Shown: positions 46,631 to 58,400 of the stretch, one piece after another
How positions within the stretch are numbered: the first letter of the stretch is position 1
How the letters are laid out: each line of letters starts with the position of its first letter
Source of the DNA: Bursaphelenchus xylophilus
Taxonomy: Eukaryota; Nematoda; Chromadorea; Rhabditida; Aphelenchoididae
DNA: 64,000 nucleotides
Direction of reading: 5' to 3'
Assembly: GCA_904066235.2 (NCBI GenBank)
Contig: CAJFCV020000004.1
Span: 372,001 to 436,000 of the forward strand
Translations under genes and position numbers: made by a program
Notes under the pieces: model-generated
Told to the model about the DNA's origin: nothing
The model's database searches: none
What the model saw: the letters and a program-made list of their open reading frames with translations, nothing else

Positions 46631-47500
46631 GGCAAGGGGGGACCAAGGTAAAATTTTCCAAAAAAAATCGCTCGTTTTTTTATGAAACTTGGCCCAAATT
46701 CATCGTTCAATTTCTGAAGACATAGTTGAAAATTTTAGCTCTCACTTTTCAAAAGCAATCTAAATTTTGAAGCTGAAATTTGTCGATAATCGTAAAAAAA
46801 TTATGGTGAGGGGGGACCAAGGCAAAAAAAAAAATTGTTGGTTTTTTTGTAAAACCTGGCTCAAATTCACTGTTGAATTTATGAGGACATAGTTGAAAGT
46901 TTTAGCTCTCGCTTTTCAAAAGCAATCTAAATTTTGAAGCTGAAATTTGTCAAAAATCCTAAAAAATTATGGTAAGGGGGGACCAAGGCAAAATTTTTCA
47001 AAAACTCAGAAAAAAAATCGCTCGATTTTTTGTAAAATTTGGCTCAAATTCTCTGTTGAATCTCTGAAGACATAGTTAAAAGTTTTAGCTCTCGTTTTAA
47101 AAGCAATCAAAATTTTAAAGCTGAAATTTGTCAAAAATCTAAAAAAAAATTATGGTAAGGGGGGACCAAGGCAAATTTTTTCAAAAAATCAAAAAAAATC
47201 GCTCGGTTTTTTTTCTGAAACTTGGTTCAAATTCACTATTGAATTTCATAAGACATTGTTAGAAATTTTAGATCTGGCTTTTCAAAAGCAATCTAAATTT
47301 TGAAGCTGAAATTTGTCGATAATCGTAAAAAAATTATGGTAAGGGACCAAGGCAAAATTTTTCAAAAAAAAAAATCGCTCGGTTTTTTGTAAAACTTGGC
47401 TCAAATTCATTGTTGAATTTCATAAGACATTGTTAGAAATTTTGATTCTCGCTTTGCAAAAGCAATCTAAATTTTAAAGCCGAAATTTGTCAAAAATCCT
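46630..47500. repeat. GGGGGGACCAAGG tandem array 1
   Basis: Five units of about 170-183 bp, with motif starts near 46636, 46810, 46976, 47159 and 47341. Bodies carry CTTTTCAAAAGCAATCTAAA and GCTGAAATTTGTC. Intergenic; the motif reads on the plus strand. Confidence 0.85.
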
Positions 47501-48062
47501 AAAATTTTCAAATTACGCCTTGTAGATTTGGTTGATACTTTTCTCACAGGTTGTGTCCATCTTGTATATCATTTCCTGAAAGTTTTAGTTCACGCTTTGC
47601 AGAGAGAGCTGAGATATTCAACGATCTTTGCCGACGAGAGAGTACACGAAGTGCGGAGAGCGGTCAGAGAGAAACCACTTTTTTGCCCGTATCTTTGCCA
47701 GTTTTGAACGGAAAAAATTGATTTTTGGTGGAAACATTACTCTCTACAGTAGAAATAGGTATGAAATTTTTTATGGCAAAATTCGCCAAAAAAATTTCAT
47801 AATTTTTTCAACATTCGATCTAAAAATCTTGGTAGTTTTCGCAAAGCGTGAGCTAGAAGTCTCGCATATGTCTTACAAGGGAATGGTCTGAACTTCCCCC
47901 AGCGTTAAGGAAAATGACTATTACAGGTGGATAGAGCAGGTCGACTTTGGTAGAAAAAGGCAATTTCCAGCTGCAAAATAAGCCCGGCCGACGAGAAAAA
48001 TCGACCGAAAGTTCCACAAAAATTTCCTCTTTCTCTTCCCTCGGAAAAGAAGAGGAGCGTCC

Positions 48063-48150
48063 TGTGGTTCGGTTGGTCGAGTGGATAGAGTGTCCGCTCG
48101 ATACCCTTTTGGGGGTTGGTTCGATTCCGGGGCAGCGCGAGTGGCTCTGG
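48063..48150 (+). ncRNA. tRNA-like unit in the left arm of the fold-back element
   Basis: A box TGGTCGAGTGG at 48074-48084 and a perfect B box GGTTCGATTCC at 48118-48128, with a CCCTTTTGGGGG segment between them like a class II variable arm. The acceptor stem does not close, so a tRNA-derived promoter or SINE head is more likely than a working tRNA. Confidence 0.5.
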
Positions 48151-48552
48151 TAAGGCTTCAGTGACCAAGACAAACTCTTGTGAACCAAAAAAAAATATTT
48201 TTCAATTTTTCGATTTTCTAGAGATCATAAAACACATAAAAAAAGGATTTCCATGTAAATTCCGTCAATTTTTTCTGGAAGATTCCAGAACGTTCCCAAT
48301 CATACTCCAATAAGGAGCAAACTGAAGCACATCGGGGGTTTTGACAAACGTCCACTAGTGTTCGGAAAACAGACAGTCCATGGCCAGACTATTGAATATG
48401 ACTGGAACCGTTCTGGAATCTTACAGAAAAAATGGAGGAATTTACATAAAAATCCTTTATTATTATGTGTTTTATGATCTCTAGAAAATCTAAAAATTGA
48501 AAAATAATTTTTTTTTTGTTCACAAGAGTTTGTCTTGGTCACTGAAGCCTTA

Positions 48553-48640
48553 CCAGAGCCGCTCGCGCTGCCCCGGAATCGAACCAACCCCCAAAAGGGT
48601 ATCGAGCGGACGCTCTATCCACTCGACCAACCGAACCACT
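48553..48640 (-). ncRNA. tRNA-like unit in the right arm of the fold-back element
   Basis: Mirror copy of the left-arm unit. B box at 48575-48585 and A box at 48619-48629 on the minus strand. It differs from the left copy at only a few bases (for example GAGCGTCC versus GAGTGTCC). Confidence 0.5.
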
Positions 48641-48891
48641 GGACGCTCCTCTTTTTTTCCGAGGGAAGAGAAAGAGGAAATTTTTCTGAACTTTCGGTCG
48701 ATTTTTCTCGTCGGACGTGCTTATTTTGCAGCTGGAAATTGCCTTTTTCTACCAAAGTCGACCTGCTCTATCCACCTGTAATAGTCATTTTCCTTAACGC
48801 TGGGGGAAGTTCAGACCATTCCCTTGTTAGAAAAAATTATTCTACATTTTGTTCCATATTTTATCAAAATCCGAGCGTCGCACTTGCCCTG

Positions 48892-50613
48892 TAAACCCCA
48901 AAAATATTTCCAAAATTTCGTACTCTCCGTCTTTCCTGGCCTTCAAGTGGTCTTTCAACGTCATCGATTCTTATCAGCGCCGCTGTTTTCGAACGCTAAA
49001 CTGAAGAACCAAAAAAAAATGATTGTGTCCGAAATTACGTCGCAAGGTCAAAAAGGACCATATATTTTTTTTTATTTTTTTTTTGTAACGTTCAACTTTA
49101 CACTAATTCTTTGAGCAAATGGCTTTTCGTGAATAAAAGAAAAAGAGAGTTTATAACAATAACTTGTGATTTACGGTCGGAAAGTTCGGTAAAATACAAA
49201 ATTCAGAGATAATGAGAAATTTTACAACGATTTTTTGGACGAAAACTGGTTGTTTTTGTTGTGGTATGTAGTCAAACCTATCGCAGAAAATACGGCTTTT
49301 TTGATGACTTTCCGCCTATAAAAAATTGAATTTTAAGGAAAATTGCCTAAGGCAAAATTATTGAAAATTTCGTCAGCATGATTTTTCTAGGCCAATAAAT
49401 ATATTTCAAAGATTTTTAGCTCATGCTTTGCAACGGCATCCGAGATATTCAGCGATCTTTCGAGAGAGTACGCGAAATGCGGAGAGCGGTCAGAGAAAAA
49501 ACTCTTTTTGGCCGTATCCTTGCCAGTTTCGCGCTGAAAAACTTGATTTTTTGTGGAAACGTTATACTCTACGGTAGAAAAAGGCATGAAACTTTTCGTG
49601 CCAAAATTCACAAAATTTTTTTATTTTTTGGATGATTTTTGATCTAAAAAATCTCGATCAATTCTGCAAATCGCGTGCTAGGAATATTGCATATATCTTA
49701 TAAATGGTGGCCTAAATTTTTCAAAAGTCTTTTTTAAAACGTGAAATATAAAAAAACCCATATAATAAACATGTTGATAATACAAAACGATAATCATCAC
49801 CCACAAGTTGATGCTATAAATAATTTTAAATATCAACCCATTAAATTTCCTATGATATCACTTCCTACACTACAATTCAAAAGCTAAAATAGAGTTTTTT
49901 TCAAACGATGACCATTTCAGGTCAATGTAAAAAGAGGAAAAATCAAAAAAAATTCAAAAAAATATCCAAAGGGGGGACCAAGGCATCGAAAATTTTAGGT
50001 CAAAAAAAATTAATTTTTCTTGAACTTCTAAATATGAAAAATAAAAAATTTTTTTTTGACCATTACTAGGCTTTTCGTAAAGCCGCTGGACTGAAATCGG
50101 CGACACAAACTGCGCAAAAAACAAAAGTTTTCTTTGCACTGTGCAATTTCTTGCTTTTTGCACCGTGCAATAGGCTTTTTTCGGGCTGACTTTTCCGCAC
50201 TTTGCAAACGCTAAAAACGCCAAAAAATAGTCCAGAGACTTTCAGGACCAGTAGAGTAGAAGTTGTATATAAAAAATCGGGTTTTCCACAAAGAGTATGG
50301 CCAAATATTTTACTGCCCATTTCGCCTCATTTAGCTTGCAAAGATCGTTGAATATCTCGGCTGTGATTGCAAGGCAGAAGCTGAAATTTCCAGAGAACAA
50401 AATAGACCATAGACAGACCAAATGGGTAAAATACGAAGAAATTCTGAGAGTCCGTCTTTTAGAACCAACCTTTTTAGCCAAAAAACCCGTTGAAAATTCA
50501 AAAAAAGAAACTTTTTTTAGTTTTCCATCGAATTTTTGGATTTTTCCCCAAAAAATTATTTGAAATAACTTTGAAAAGCCTACTACAACCATATCAACTC
50601 TTTCTAAATGCAG
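48892..50613. other. Repeat-rich intergenic stretch
   Basis: Holds diverged fragments of the GAGAGTACGCGAAATGCGGA family (49440-49700), a single AAGGGGGGACCAAGGC motif at about 49973, and one GCACNGTGC unit (50085-50225). No exon is convincing. Confidence 0.5.
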
Positions 50614-50624
50614 CTATTTTTTCA

Positions 50625-50745
50625 AAATTTCCAAAAAATCTCCTCCCAAATATTGTTCATCATTGATCTCTCCGGCTCCAAATCGAACGTATTTCCCGGT
50701 CTTTTTTGGTCGTTCGACGTCATCGCTCGATTCCATGTTCTCTGC
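50625..50745 (-). CDS. Mini-ORF of unknown status
   Basis: About 36 residues starting MESSDDVERPKKTGKYVRFG and ending at a stop, within a less AT-rich patch. KTGKYVRFGAGE resembles KTGKFVRCGARE in an open frame at 43.5 kb. No splice donor follows. It could be a micro-protein, a fragment, or chance. Confidence 0.2.
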
Positions 50746-50819
50746 CACACGTGTTTTCTTCTGCTCCACGAATAAACAAAGGGAAATTTGAAGGGAAAAT
50801 GACCCCAAAACAAGCCGAG

Positions 50820-52000
50820 GGCGGAGCCCGATCGACGGTTAAAAAGGGTCAGCGCGAAGGGAAAGCGACCTGATTAGACGGGCGACACGCCGGGCTGGTT
50901 TATTAAAATTAAGCGTAGAGGGGATTTAAGGGGCTGAAAATTACATTAAGACGCCTTTAATGTCTTTTTAGGGAGAAAAATTACTTTAGTCATCAAAAAT
51001 TGGAATTTTTGGAAAAAAAGTGAATATCTCAATGGTCAATTTTTTGATTCGCTTCAAAATTTTCACAAGTCATCTGTATACTTCACATTTCAATCGCTGA
51101 AAATTTGAGCAAAAGTTTTGCAACGAGCGCCGAGATATCCAACAATCTTTAGAGAGCATGCAAAATGAAGAGACGGGAAGAGAAAAGGTGTTTTTTGGCT
51201 AAAGTCTGCGGATTCCGTTTAGAAAAAGAATATTTTTAGCATATAAATTGTAATCTATATCATAGATATGATTTTTAATTTGAAAAATGGACGAATTTTT
51301 GAAATTTTTTGATTTTCCGACATAAAAATCTCGTTGATTTCTGCAAAGTGCAAGCTAAAAATCTGCGATATGTTATAGGAAATATTAAGTTTAGTTTATA
51401 CCAAGTTTTATCAAAATCTGCGGACATAAAAAAAATTTTTTTTTGGCGATGACTTTTGATCTCTAAAACAAGGTAAAAACTGATGATTTCGCACAAAATT
51501 TGATTATTTCAACCTTTTCATTGCTTTTTAAATATTTTTCAACTTATATTCTCCCATATTTCCTCTAGATTTCATTGATATTCAGCCAGCTTCCACCCGG
51601 AATTTCAAAATTTTGCGGAAAATCGGGAAGTAAATCATATTTTTCGATCTTTTTTTGATATTTTCGTCAAAATACTAAAGATTGGTTGTTTTGCAGGGCT
51701 GTCAACGACTTTTTGCTGTCGAAATAAGCTGTTTTCCGCATCCTCGATTCGTTTATCATGTTGTTTTCCACCAATTTCCCCTCCAAATATACGAAAATTG
51801 TTGATTGAAAATGCCCTAACTTCGACCTTTTAGATCAAATTTTCTCGGTTCCCCTGATAAGAAGGAGACCTTAGACACACAAAGGGAGTTGAATCACGCT
51901 GTAAACAAGAGTTTTTGATCTGTGGAAACGTATTTTTGATGGGTTGCTCAAGTCATTACAAAATGAAAAAAAAAATAATTTTGAAATTATAGTAGGAAAA
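50820..52000. other. Intergenic stretch, mostly unremarkable
   Basis: 50820-50930 is relatively GC-rich. 51100-51420 holds a diverged inverted-repeat relative (GCAAAGTGCAAGCTAAAAATC). No gene is seen. Confidence 0.4.
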
Positions 52001-52980
52001 TTTAGGAAGGGCATTTTCTGGGGGCAGAGTAGAATTTCGTAAGGTATATGAGAGATTTTTAGCTTGCGCTTTGCAAAAATTATCGAAATTTTTAAGTCGA
52101 AAAAATTGAAAAAAATGAACAGGGGGGACCAAGGTCATTTTTTTGAATATGAAATTTTTGATTTAAAAAAAATACATTTGGAAAAATAAAAGATAATAAA
52201 AATTGACGTTTTCTAAGGGTATATGTGAGATTTTTAGCTTGCGCTTTGCAAAAATTATCGAAATTTTTAAGTCGAAAAAATTGAAAAAAATGAACAGGGG
52301 GACCAAGGTCATTTTTTTTTAATATGAAATTTCGGATTTAAAAAAAAAATGCAATAGGAAAAATAAAAAATAATAAATATTGACGTTTTCCAAGGTATAT
52401 GAGAGATTTTTAGCTTGCGCTTTGCAAAAATTATCGAAATTTTTAAGTCGAAAAAATTGAAAAAAATGAACAGGGGGGACCAAGGTCATTTTTTTGAATA
52501 TGAAATTTTTGATTTAAAAAAAATACATTTGGAAAAATAAAAGATAATAAAAATTGACGTTTTCTAAGGGTATATGTGAGATTTTTAGCTTGCGCTTTGC
52601 AAAAATTATCGAAATTTTTAAGTCGAAAAAATTGAAAAAAATGAACAGGGGGACCAAGGTCATTTTTTTTTAATATGAAATTTCGGATTTAAAAAAAAAA
52701 TGCAATAGGAAAAATAAAAAATAATAAATATTGACGTTTTCCAAGGTATATGTGAGATTTTTAGCTTGCGCTTTGCAAAAATTATCGAAATTTTTAAGTC
52801 GAAAAAATTGAAAAAAATTAACAGGGGGGACCAAGGTCATTTTTTTGGATCAGAAATTTCGGATTTAAAAAAATACATTTGGAAAAATAAAAAATAATAA
52901 AGATTGACGTTTTCTAAGGTATATGAGAGATTTTTAGCTTGCGTTTTGCAGAAATGAATGAGTTTTTAAGCCGAAATTTC
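52000..52980. repeat. GACCAAGGT tandem array 2 with a dimeric higher-order unit
   Basis: Five units of about 176 bp, with the motif near 52120, 52297, 52472, 52648 and 52823. Alternate units are nearly identical: 1 matches 3 and 2 matches 4, including AATACATTTGGAAAAATAAA versus AATGCAATAGGAAAAATAAA. The latest expansion was therefore of a dimer of about 352 bp. It lies just upstream of the ALDH1L1-type gene. Confidence 0.85.
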
Positions 52981-53097
52981 TAAAAAAAAAATTTGATTTT
53001 TTTTTTGATTTTTCCCCGAAAATGACTTGTTTTACCTGTAATCGTGACTATAATTCCTATTAAAATACTAAACTCGGTTTTCAGAAATCAAAAAACC

Positions 53098-55378
53098 ATG
53101 AGAATCGCGATTATCGGAAAGTCGGCGTTCGGCGCGGATGTCTACAAACGGCTGATCGAGAATGGCCATAACGTCGTTCTGGTGTGCACTGAGTTGGATA
53201 AAAACGGACGAGCTGACCTTTTGGGTGAGTTTTTTAGTTTTAAATAGTATTTTTACAATTTAGAGGGAAATTGAGAGGAAATCTTGGAAAAAAGTTGAAA
53301 AATCAATAAGATTACTGAGTTTTCGGAGAAAAAATTGGTGAAAAATCCGAAGATTAAAGAATCAAAGACTTGAAAAATCAATTTTCTGTTGTCCTACATT
53401 CTTATTTTGGCTAAAATTTGCATAAAACTAAAAAATGATGACTCAAGAAATTTCCGATTTTTTCGACCAAAAAATCGGTTAAAATCTCAAAAAAAAATTA
53501 GTAATACCCCTGCAGGGCCCTGAAAAATCAATTTTCCTCCTTTTCCGACAATTTTATAACAAAAAATTTGCATATTTTCCCTAAAAATCGCAATTTTTAG
53601 CCTTGGAAGCGGAGAAAAATGGAACTCCCGTCATCAAATGTAAATCCTGGCGTCGCAAAAACGCGCAAGGCAAATTCGAAGTGATCCCCGAGCTCTTCGA
53701 ACAGTACAAGAGCTACAAACCCGACCTGAACGTCCTCCCCTTCTGCACTCAATTTATTCCGTCGGAAATCCAGGACTACCCCAAACATCGGACCATCATC
53801 TATCATCCGTCCATTCTGCCGGCGCATAGGTAAGGTTTTTGAGCGATTTTTGGGCTGAAAATGATATTATGTGTAGCTTGATTTTTGACAACACTGATAG
53901 CTTGCTGATTATGGCATATCTTTTTTTTTTGAAAAAAAAAATTGGTAAGGGGGGACCAAGGCAATTTTTTGGAATTTTCAGCGTGGTAGGATATTTTTTT
54001 GGGCTGAAAATTATGTGATCTGTAGCTTGATGAGCTTTGCTGACAATATGAATCAGAATTTGCTGATTATGGCATATCTTTGCAAAAATTTTTTTGAAAA
54101 TTTGGTAAGGGGGGACCAAGGCAATTTTTTTTGAATTTTCACCGCGGTTGGACGAATTTTTTGGGCTGAAAATGATGTGATATGCGCCTTGATGAACTTT
54201 TTTTTCAACTCTGATTAACGCTTTCTGATTATGGAATATCTTTGCAAAAAAATTTTTTTTTTTTTGAAAAAAATGATGAGAGGGGACCAAGGCCATTTTT
54301 TTGGAATTTTCAGCGCGGTAGGACAGTTTCTTGGGCTGAAATTGGGATGATGGGTAACTTGATGAACTTTTCTGTCAGCTCTGATTAACTCTTGCTGATT
54401 ATGGCATATCTTTGCAAAAATTTTTTTTGAATAATTGGTAAGGGGGGACCAAGGCAATTTTTTTGGAATTTTCAGTGCGATAATCCTCAAATTTTGATGA
54501 CATTTTGGAAAGATACAATGTAAATTTTACTATGGTATGTAAGGAATTTTTTTCTTGCGATTTGCAGAGCTCAGAAAGATTTTTTGGTCGAAAAATTTCA
54601 AAATTAAAAAATTTTTTAAATCTTGGAATTTAAAAAAAATTGTTTTTTTTCGGAAATTTATTGTCTACATAGAATTTTTTTAGACCTAAAAATATTTAAA
54701 ATGTATTAAAAATAATTAAAAATCATTTCCAGAGGTGCCTCGGCCATTTCCTGGACCTTAATCGAGGGCGACGAAGAGGCCGGACTCTCCATTTTCTGGG
54801 CCGACGATGGCCTCGACACTGGCCCGATCCTGCTCCAAAAGAAGTGCAAAGTGGAGGAGAACGACACGCTGAACACGCTCTACAAGCGTTTCCTCTACCC
54901 GGAGGGCGTCAAAGCCTGTGTTGAGGCGGTGAAGTTGATCACCGACGGGACGGCCCCTCGAATTGTGCAGCCCGAAGAGGGCGCCTCATATGAGCCCTAC
55001 ATCACGGCCAAACCCGAGCTGGCCGAGATCAAATGGGACAAGCTGGACACGCAGCGCAAGCTGCACAACTTTATTCGCGGCTGCGACTCGGTGCCGGGCG
55101 CCTGGACCACGCTGAACGGACAGAAGGTCCAGCTGTTCGGGTCGAGTTTGTGGAAAAGATTTGAGGTTCCCGGCAATGCCAAGGAAGTCAAGGCTGAAGG
55201 AGCGCCTGGAGGAGTGGTTTGGACGCACGATAAAGGTAAATCAAGTTGTTGAAAAATCCAAAAAAATGAAAAAAAAAATTTTTTGGCCGAAAAAAATTGA
55301 GGTATCCCAAAAAAGGTCTTGATTTTTTTGGAATTTGGCCGAAATTTAGCCTTTTCAGTCAAAATTAGTTTTATTTTC

Positions 55379-55409
<31 letters not shown>

Positions 55410-58400
55410 TTTTTGCGATAAAAATTTCAGTATCTATCCTCAATGAACATTAAAATATACATGCAAAAATTCAATTTTTTCCGAGCAAAATTCGCAAAGA
55501 TATAAGAAAAAATTTTTTTTGTATGACCGACTCTCCTCATTTTTCGTGCTCTCTAAAAAAATATTATTTCTCGGCTGCCGCTGACAAGAGCGAGCTGAAA
55601 TTTTCAGAGAGTGATATGAAGGTTATTTAGTTTTTTACCCTCAAGGGACATCTTTTTTTCAGAAAAAAAAAATCAGAAAAAAAAATTTTTTAATCTCGGA
55701 AAATATGAGAAAATAAGGAAATTCCGGATTTTTCCGGGAAAAAAACGACGAAAAATCGATGAACTAGACAGTCAGAGGCCTGAAAAATATATTTACTTTG
55801 GTGGTCTGTTATTTTACATAGCAAACTTTGCATAAAATTGAAAATTAAGGTCAAAATCATCAAAAATTTTCGAATTTCAAAAAAAAATTATTATAAACCC
55901 CATAAACGGCCATGAAATTTCCAGGTCTCCTCTTCAAAACCGCCGACGGTCGTTATGTGAACGTTGAGAACCTGAAATACGAGGATGGCCGGATGATCAA
56001 GGCCAACAAATTCGGAGCCACGACGAACGGCGTCGACGAAAAAGTGGAGCTCTCGGAGGAGGAGAAAAAGTTGGTCGAGCCCATCCGCGCTGCCTGGTCG
56101 GACATCTTGGGCGGCGCCAAGATCACGGAGACCACCAACTTTTTCGATGAGGGCGCAACTAGCGCCGACCTGACCCGGCTGGTAGAAGAAGTGAAGGATA
56201 TTAGTGGAATTGGCCTCGAAAATGCCGAAGTTTATATGTGCCCAACGTTCGAGGAGTTTGTCACAGTCGTGGTGAAGAAATTGCGGGGCGATGACAAGCC
56301 CAAAATCGAGTTTAAAAAGGTAAATTTTTTGGGGTGGAAAAATGGTAAGGGGGGACCAAGGCAAATTTTCGGCGGAAATTTATTTTTCGGATTTCGATTA
56401 AAAATTGTGAAATTTGAGAGTGTCAAAGACGTACTTAAGATTTTTATCTGGCATTTTGCAGAAACTCCGAGAATTTTAGACCAAAAAATAAAAAAAAAGA
56501 TTGAGAAAAAAATGGTAATGGGGACCAAGGCAAAATTTTCGGCGGAAATTTTTTTTCCGGATTTCGATAAAACTTTGCCCAAGTTATGAGTAGAACCTAA
56601 CGGCACATTTCTGAACTTTTTAGCTCGCTCTTTGCAGAATACACCGAGATTTTTCGGAAAAAAAATTGCGAAACACTCGAAAAAATGGTAAGGGGGGACC
56701 AAGGCAAACTTTCTAAAAAAATTTTTTTTGGATTTCATTAAAAATTTGGTGCAATTTGAGAGTAGCATTTTCAAAGACGTTGTCAAGATTTTTACCTGGC
56801 ATCTTGCAGAAACACCGAGAATTTTAGACCAAAAAATTTGAGAAAAAATCGAAGAAAATGGTAAGGGGGGACCAAGGCAAACTTTCCAAAAAATTTTTTT
56901 CGTATTTGGATAAAAACTTGGTCAATTTGAGAGTAGAACATAAAAACACATTTTTGAGATTTTTAGCTCGCGCTTTTCAAAGCGCACCGAGATTTTCGAA
57001 AAAAAAAATTTTGATTCTCAAAGTAAAACTTGGCTCATTTTAGTTGGAACTTCACGTCAACAACATGGACGTGGTGATCCCAATCCAATCCCTGATCAAT
57101 GGGGAATTCACCGACTCCTCCACCGGCGAAACCATGCCCACGATTGATCCCAGCACCGAGGAAGTCATCTGCCACGTGCCCAAATGCACTCCGGCCGACG
57201 TGGATCGGGCGGTGCGCGCTGCGGACGAGGCCTTCCACTACGGCGAATGGTCGAAGATCTCGCCCAGAGAGCGCGGAAGGCTCATGTACCGGTTGGCCGA
57301 CCTCATGGAGCAGCATCGCGAAGAGCTGGCCACAATCGAGGCCATCGACGCCGGAGCCGTGTACACGTTGGCGCTGAAGACGCATGTTGGCATGAGCATC
57401 GAGGTGTGGAGGTATTTCGCGGGATGGTGCGACAAAATCCATGTAAGTTGGGAATTTTGCAGAAAACATGGAGATTTTTAGACCAAACAAAACAAAAAAT
57501 TTTTGAAAAAAATGGTAAGGGGGGACCAAGGCAAATTTTTGTCGGATTTTTTGACCAAACAAAATAAAAAAATTTTGAAAAAAATGGTAAGGGTAAGGGG
57601 GGACCAAGGCAAATTTTTGTCGGATTTCGATAAAAACTTGGAGGTGTAGAGATATTTCGCGGGATGGTGCGACGAAATCCATGTAAGTTGGGACAAAAAT
57701 GGGATGTAAAGCAAAGAAAAATTCTTTTTAGATTTTTTGCAATTTTGAAAAAATCGTGAAAAATGGTAAGGGGGGACCAAGGCAAATTTTTGTCGGATTT
57801 CGATAAAAACTTGGAGGTGTGGATAGTGCGACAAAATCCATGTAAGTTGGGACAAAAAAAGGTATGTAAATCAAAGAAAAACTCTTTTTAGATTTTTTGG
57901 AATTTGAGAAAAAGTCGAAAAAATGGTAAGGGGGGACCAAGGCAAATTTCTGTCGGAATTTTTTTCGGATTTCAATAAAAACTTGGTACAATTTGAAAGT
58001 AGGATTGTCAAAGACATAGGTCAAGATTTTTACCTGGAATTTTGCAGAAAACACCGATAATTTTAGACCAAAAAAAAAATAAAAAAAATTTCGAAAAAAT
58101 GAATAGGGGGGACCAAGGCATAAAATTTCAAATTTCAAAAAATAAAATTTCAACTCGAATTTTCAAAAAAGTTTCGAGAATTTATTTCTGGCCTATCTAG
58201 AATATCCTTGCCAAATTTCATCAAAATCCGAGCTTTTTGCCTCAGGCATTCTTTCGAAAAAAATTACCAAAATAGATAATAATAGCAACGAAAGCCATCG
58301 AAACAAAGTTTAAAGCGCCTTCCAAAACGTAATTCCAAGTTTTATTAACCTTATAAAATAATTGAGTACAGTAATAAGTTACAACACCAAACTTGAGATA

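Larger units (their letters stand above)
47876..48826. mobile_element. 951-bp fold-back element with TTA duplication and tRNA-like arms
   Basis: It begins CAAGGGAATGGTCTGAACTT and ends with the inverted AAGTTCAGACCATTCCCTTG. TTA flanks both sides (47873-47875 and 48827-48829). Arms of about 430 bp are near-identical and enclose about 80 bp of loop. Each arm carries a pol III-type A and B box. It is inserted in a diverged relative of the 449-bp MITE: flanks CTCGCATATGTCTTA and AAAAAATTATTC are continuous in that family. Confidence 0.85.

Noticed and set aside
48063..48640. Two functional class II tRNA genes
   Set aside because: A and B boxes are good, but the acceptor stems do not pair and the units lie in transposon arms.
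46630..58130. CRISPR array interpretation of the GGGGGGACCAAGG repeats
   Set aside because: Eukaryotic introns; the repeat core is short, and units of about 170 bp are repeated whole rather than with unique spacers.
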